A stretch of 64,000 bases of DNA, from contig CALBOE010000006.1 of assembly GCA_937896905.1 (NCBI GenBank), forward strand, positions 186,001 through 250,000, in the 5' to 3' direction. The notes beneath the pieces are model-generated. The model was not told the origin of the DNA. It did no database searches and saw only the letters and a program-made list of their open reading frames with translations. The position numbers and the translations under genes were made by a program. The stretch comes from an uncultured Clostridia bacterium. GTDB taxonomy: Bacteria; Bacillota; Clostridia; Christensenellales; UBA1242. Below are positions 61,835 through 64,000 of this stretch, piece after piece (within the stretch, counting starts at the first letter, position 1; every line of letters starts with the position of its first letter).

Positions 61835-61862
61835 ATTATATTATTTTTATTAAAATAGTCAA
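61835..61862 (-). promoter_or_regulatory. Promoter of the macrodomain gene, leaderless arrangement
   Basis: On the minus strand TTGACT (61857-61862) and TATAAT (61835-61840) are 16 bp apart. The -10 ends 6 nt before ATG 61828. Confidence 0.75.
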
Positions 61863-61910
61863 ATAAAGTACATATTTTTAAAAATTTTCAACAAAAACCG
61901 CATAATTTCA

Positions 61911-61916
61911 TAAAAT
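61911..61916 (+). promoter_or_regulatory. -10 box of the GT2 gene, probably leaderless
   Basis: TAAAAT ends 6 nt before ATG 61923 and there is no Shine-Dalgarno. The -35 is poor (TTCAAC, 18 bp away). Confidence 0.4.
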
Positions 61917-61922
61917 TATTTT

Positions 61923-63020
61923 ATGGAACCAAAAATTTGCGTATATGCAATTGCAAAGAACGAAATTAAATTTATTGAGCGTTGGCATAATTCAGTTAAA
62001 GAAGCCGACTATATTTGCGTGCTAGACACTGGCAGCACAGATGGAAGCTTTGAAAAATTTAAAGAACTTGGAATTATAACTAAACAGAAAGTTTATTCAT
62101 CTTTCCGCTTCGACGTTGCTAGGAACGATAGTATGAAACTAATTCCGCCAAACGCCACCATTTGCGTTTGTGTTGATATAGACGAAATATTCGAGCCGGG
62201 CTGGAGCAAAATTTTAAAGGACAACTGGAAAGAAACAACCATAAGGGCAAAATACCGCTACACTTGGAATTTTAACAAAGACGGAAGCGAAGGTATTGTT
62301 TTTATGGCAGATAAAATTCACAAATATGGAGCATACGTTTGGACGCACCCTGTGCACGAAGTTTTATTGCCCAAAAATTCAAATTTGCAAGGTGACGTTC
62401 TAAACTTGCCAAACATTCAATTAAACCACAGAGCAGACACAACTAAATCTCGTTCCAACTATCTTCCGCTTTTGGAATTGTCGATTAAAGAACAACCGCT
62501 AGACGATAGAAATATGCACTACTTAGGGCGTGAATATATGTATTACGGCAAGTTTGACCAAGCCATAAAAATGCTAAAAAAACACCTGCAACTTCCAACC
62601 GCAAAATGGACCGAAGAACGTAGCGCAAGTTACCGTTACATTGCCGAATGCTACAAGCAAAAAAATAATTTTAAAAGTTTTGTTAAATATCTTCTTTTGG
62701 CTATTATTGAAGCCCCAAACGTGCGAGAGCCATATTTTGCACTTGCCGTAGAATATTATAACAAAAATAAATTTGAAGAAAGTGCTTTCTACTTTTTGCA
62801 AATGTTAAAAATTGAAAAAAGAGAATTAAATTACATGTCGCTACCTGAATCTTGGGGGAGCTTGCCTTACGACTGTTTATCTATATGTTTTTATCATTTA
62901 AAAAAGTATGATAAAGCAATTTTCTACGCTGAAAAAGCGCTTGCCATTCACCCTTGCGAAAGAATTTTGCAAAACAAAAACTTGTTTGTGCAACTATTCA
63001 ACAAAAAAGGCAAGAACTAA
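61923..63020 (+). CDS. Family 2 glycosyltransferase with TPR tail, 365 aa
   Basis: Transfers a sugar from a nucleotide donor to an unknown acceptor. The GT-A fold begins with ICVYAIAKNEIKFIERWHNS, VLDTGSTDGS at 34-42 and the metal site CVDIDE at 83-88, as in SunS-like or TPR-linked GT2 enzymes. From about residue 195 TPR helices follow (YYGKFDQAIKMLKKHLQL, YKQKNNFKSFVKYLLLAI, YDKAIFYAEKALAIHP), which often bind protein acceptors. There is no membrane segment. It is divergent from the macrodomain gene and meets the ABC transporter gene end to end. Confidence 0.88.
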   Translation: MEPKICVYAIAKNEIKFIERWHNSVKEADYICVLDTGSTDGSFEKFKELGIITKQKVYSSFRFDVARNDSMKLIPPNATICVCVDIDEIFEPGWSKILKDNWKETTIRAKYRYTWNFNKDGSEGIVFMADKIHKYGAYVWTHPVHEVLLPKNSNLQGDVLNLPNIQLNHRADTTKSRSNYLPLLELSIKEQPLDDRNMHYLGREYMYYGKFDQAIKMLKKHLQLPTAKWTEERSASYRYIAECYKQKNNFKSFVKYLLLAIIEAPNVREPYFALAVEYYNKNKFEESAFYFLQMLKIEKRELNYMSLPESWGSLPYDCLSICFYHLKKYDKAIFYAEKALAIHPCERILQNKNLFVQLFNKKGKN

Positions 63021-63029
63021 CTTGCCTTA
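63003..63029 (-). terminator. Terminator of the ABC exporter gene
   Basis: AAGGCAAG (63007-63014) and CTTGCCTT (63021-63028) form the stem, followed on the minus strand by six T. It overlaps the stop of the GT2 gene. Confidence 0.82.
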
Positions 63030-64000
63030 TGTTCCAAATTGAGAATTAAATAGTTCATAATAAAACCCTTGTTTTGCTAACAATTCTTTATGGGTTCCCT
63101 GTTCAACAATATTCCCTTTATTCATAACCAAAATTGTATCGGCGTTTTCTATGGTGCTTAACCTGTGCGCCACAATAAAACAAGTTCTATTTTCCATCAT
63201 AACATCTAACGCTTGTTGAATTTTCATTTCTGTTCTTGTGTCTATATTGCTGGTTGCTTCGTCCAAAATCATCATTGGCGGTTTTAAAAGCATAATTCTT
63301 GCAATGCAAAGCAATTGTTTTTGCCCAGCGCTAATGTTATCTGCTCGTTCTGTTATAATTGTGTTATAGCCTTCTGGCAATTTTTCTATGAACGCATGAG
63401 CATTTGCAAGTTTGCACGCTTCTATAATTTCGTCCATAGATGCATCTGGCTTGCCGTAGGCAACATTATCCCTAATGCTGGCATTATACAGCCAACTTTC
63501 TTGCAACACCATTCCGTAAAACTGCCTAAACGAATTTCTTTTCACTTTCCTTACATCTGTTCCGCTTACCTTAATGCTGCCATCATTAACATCGTAGAAC
63601 CTCATTAAAAGGTTTATAATTGTGCTTTTGCCACATCCGGTTGGACCAACAATTGCAACCCTCTGCCCGGATTTAACTTCTAAGTTTAAATTTTCAATTA
63701 GTTTAAAAGCTGGAGAATAACTAAACTTAACATTTTTTAAACTCACTTCACCATTGCACTTTCTTAAACTTCTTAAATTAGAATCATCTATTTCATTTTC
63801 CTCGTTTAGCAAACCAAAAACTCTATCTGCACTGGCAACCGCCACATTTAAATCTGCAAAAATACTTGCCAGGTCGTTAAATGGCCCAGTGAAATTATCG
63901 GTGTAGTTCAAAAAGGAAGATATTTTGCCTATGCTAAGCCCAGAGTTTATTGCCAAAATTGCACCAACAACACCCACAACCCCATATAATATGCCATTAA
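63027..64000 (-). CDS. ABC exporter, ATPase half, N-terminus beyond the window
   Basis: C-terminal part of a fused membrane-ATPase exporter of the MsbA/multidrug type. The frame is open to base 64000, so the start lies outside. The visible part begins in the membrane domain (NGILYGVVGVVGAILAINSG and FTGPFNDLASIFADLN). The ATPase domain has Walker A VGPTGCGKST (about 63621-63650), the Q-loop VLQESWLYNASIRDNVAYG, signature ISAGQKQLLCIAR and Walker B MMILDEATSNID, then the H-loop IVAHRLSTIEN. The substrate cannot be told. Partners, often a second half-transporter, would lie past the edge. Confidence 0.92.
   Translation of the reverse strand, partial: NGILYGVVGVVGAILAINSGLSIGKISSFLNYTDNFTGPFNDLASIFADLNVAVASADRVFGLLNEENEIDDSNLRSLRKCNGEVSLKNVKFSYSPAFKLIENLNLEVKSGQRVAIVGPTGCGKSTIINLLMRFYDVNDGSIKVSGTDVRKVKRNSFRQFYGMVLQESWLYNASIRDNVAYGKPDASMDEIIEACKLANAHAFIEKLPEGYNTIITERADNISAGQKQLLCIARIMLLKPPMMILDEATSNIDTRTEMKIQQALDVMMENRTCFIVAHRLSTIENADTILVMNKGNIVEQGTHKELLAKQGFYYELFNSQFGT

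Noticed and set aside
61179..61853. Plus-strand frames over the macrodomain gene (61179-61382, 61410-61853)
   Set aside because: Antisense to a minus-strand frame with recognisable macrodomain segments and a consensus promoter.

Overview
The window reads as chromosome from an AT-rich, Gram-positive-type bacterium of the Clostridia side of the Bacillota, probably an uncultured gut-type lineage. This is an inference from gene content: Firmicutes-style r-protein leaders, a Zn-type L31, SpoVG and SpoIIID, a two-gene SUF-like Fe-S system, RecD2, ComFC, and a SipW-type signal peptidase with TasA-like partners. No rRNA, tRNA, CRISPR array, transposase or phage module was seen.

Layout. 1-1583 (minus) is the start of the S10 r-protein operon (rpsJ, rplC, rplD cut by the window edge), with a consensus promoter and a leader of about 265 nt. 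2.1-5.3 kb holds four unrecognised genes. 5.4-9.35 kb is housekeeping: prfA and prmC, rpmE, murC, spoVG. 9.5-12.7 kb is a 1058-aa secreted GLUG-repeat protein. 12.9-18.9 kb has mscL with a long tail, a protein with two HEPN-type RxxxxH motifs, recD2, a Cys-rich small protein facing an XRE regulator, and comFC. 19-20.2 kb is rplJ-rplL behind an L10 leader. 20.3-21.3 kb is a lipoprotein gene split by a stop codon in a context that copies the prfB +1 frameshift site. 21.4-42.3 kb is one open gene of 6988 codons, a giant GLUG-repeat lipoprotein. 42.7-45.6 kb has ttcA, spoIIID and a sufC-sufB pair. 45.6-60.2 kb is a six-gene minus-strand operon: 2992-aa Fn3-like/GLUG lipoprotein, SipW-type signal peptidase, three secreted TasA-like or SipW-cognate proteins, and a four-TM protein with an outer domain. 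60.5-64 kb has a small unknown protein, a degenerate macrodomain protein, a GT2-TPR glycosyltransferase and a truncated ABC exporter.

Two themes stand out. First, about 33 kb of the 64 kb encodes three very large exported repeat proteins, and another operon supplies a dedicated signal peptidase with its likely clients, so the cell invests heavily in its surface. Second, two start modes coexist. Ribosomal, export and several other genes have strong Shine-Dalgarno sequences. At least seven genes (murC, the HEPN-type gene, recD2, the XRE regulator, comFC, sufC, the macrodomain gene), and probably the GT2 gene, have a -10 box only 5-9 nt before the start codon and no Shine-Dalgarno, so they should make leaderless mRNAs.

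All functional calls come from reading the translated sequences. No database search was run.
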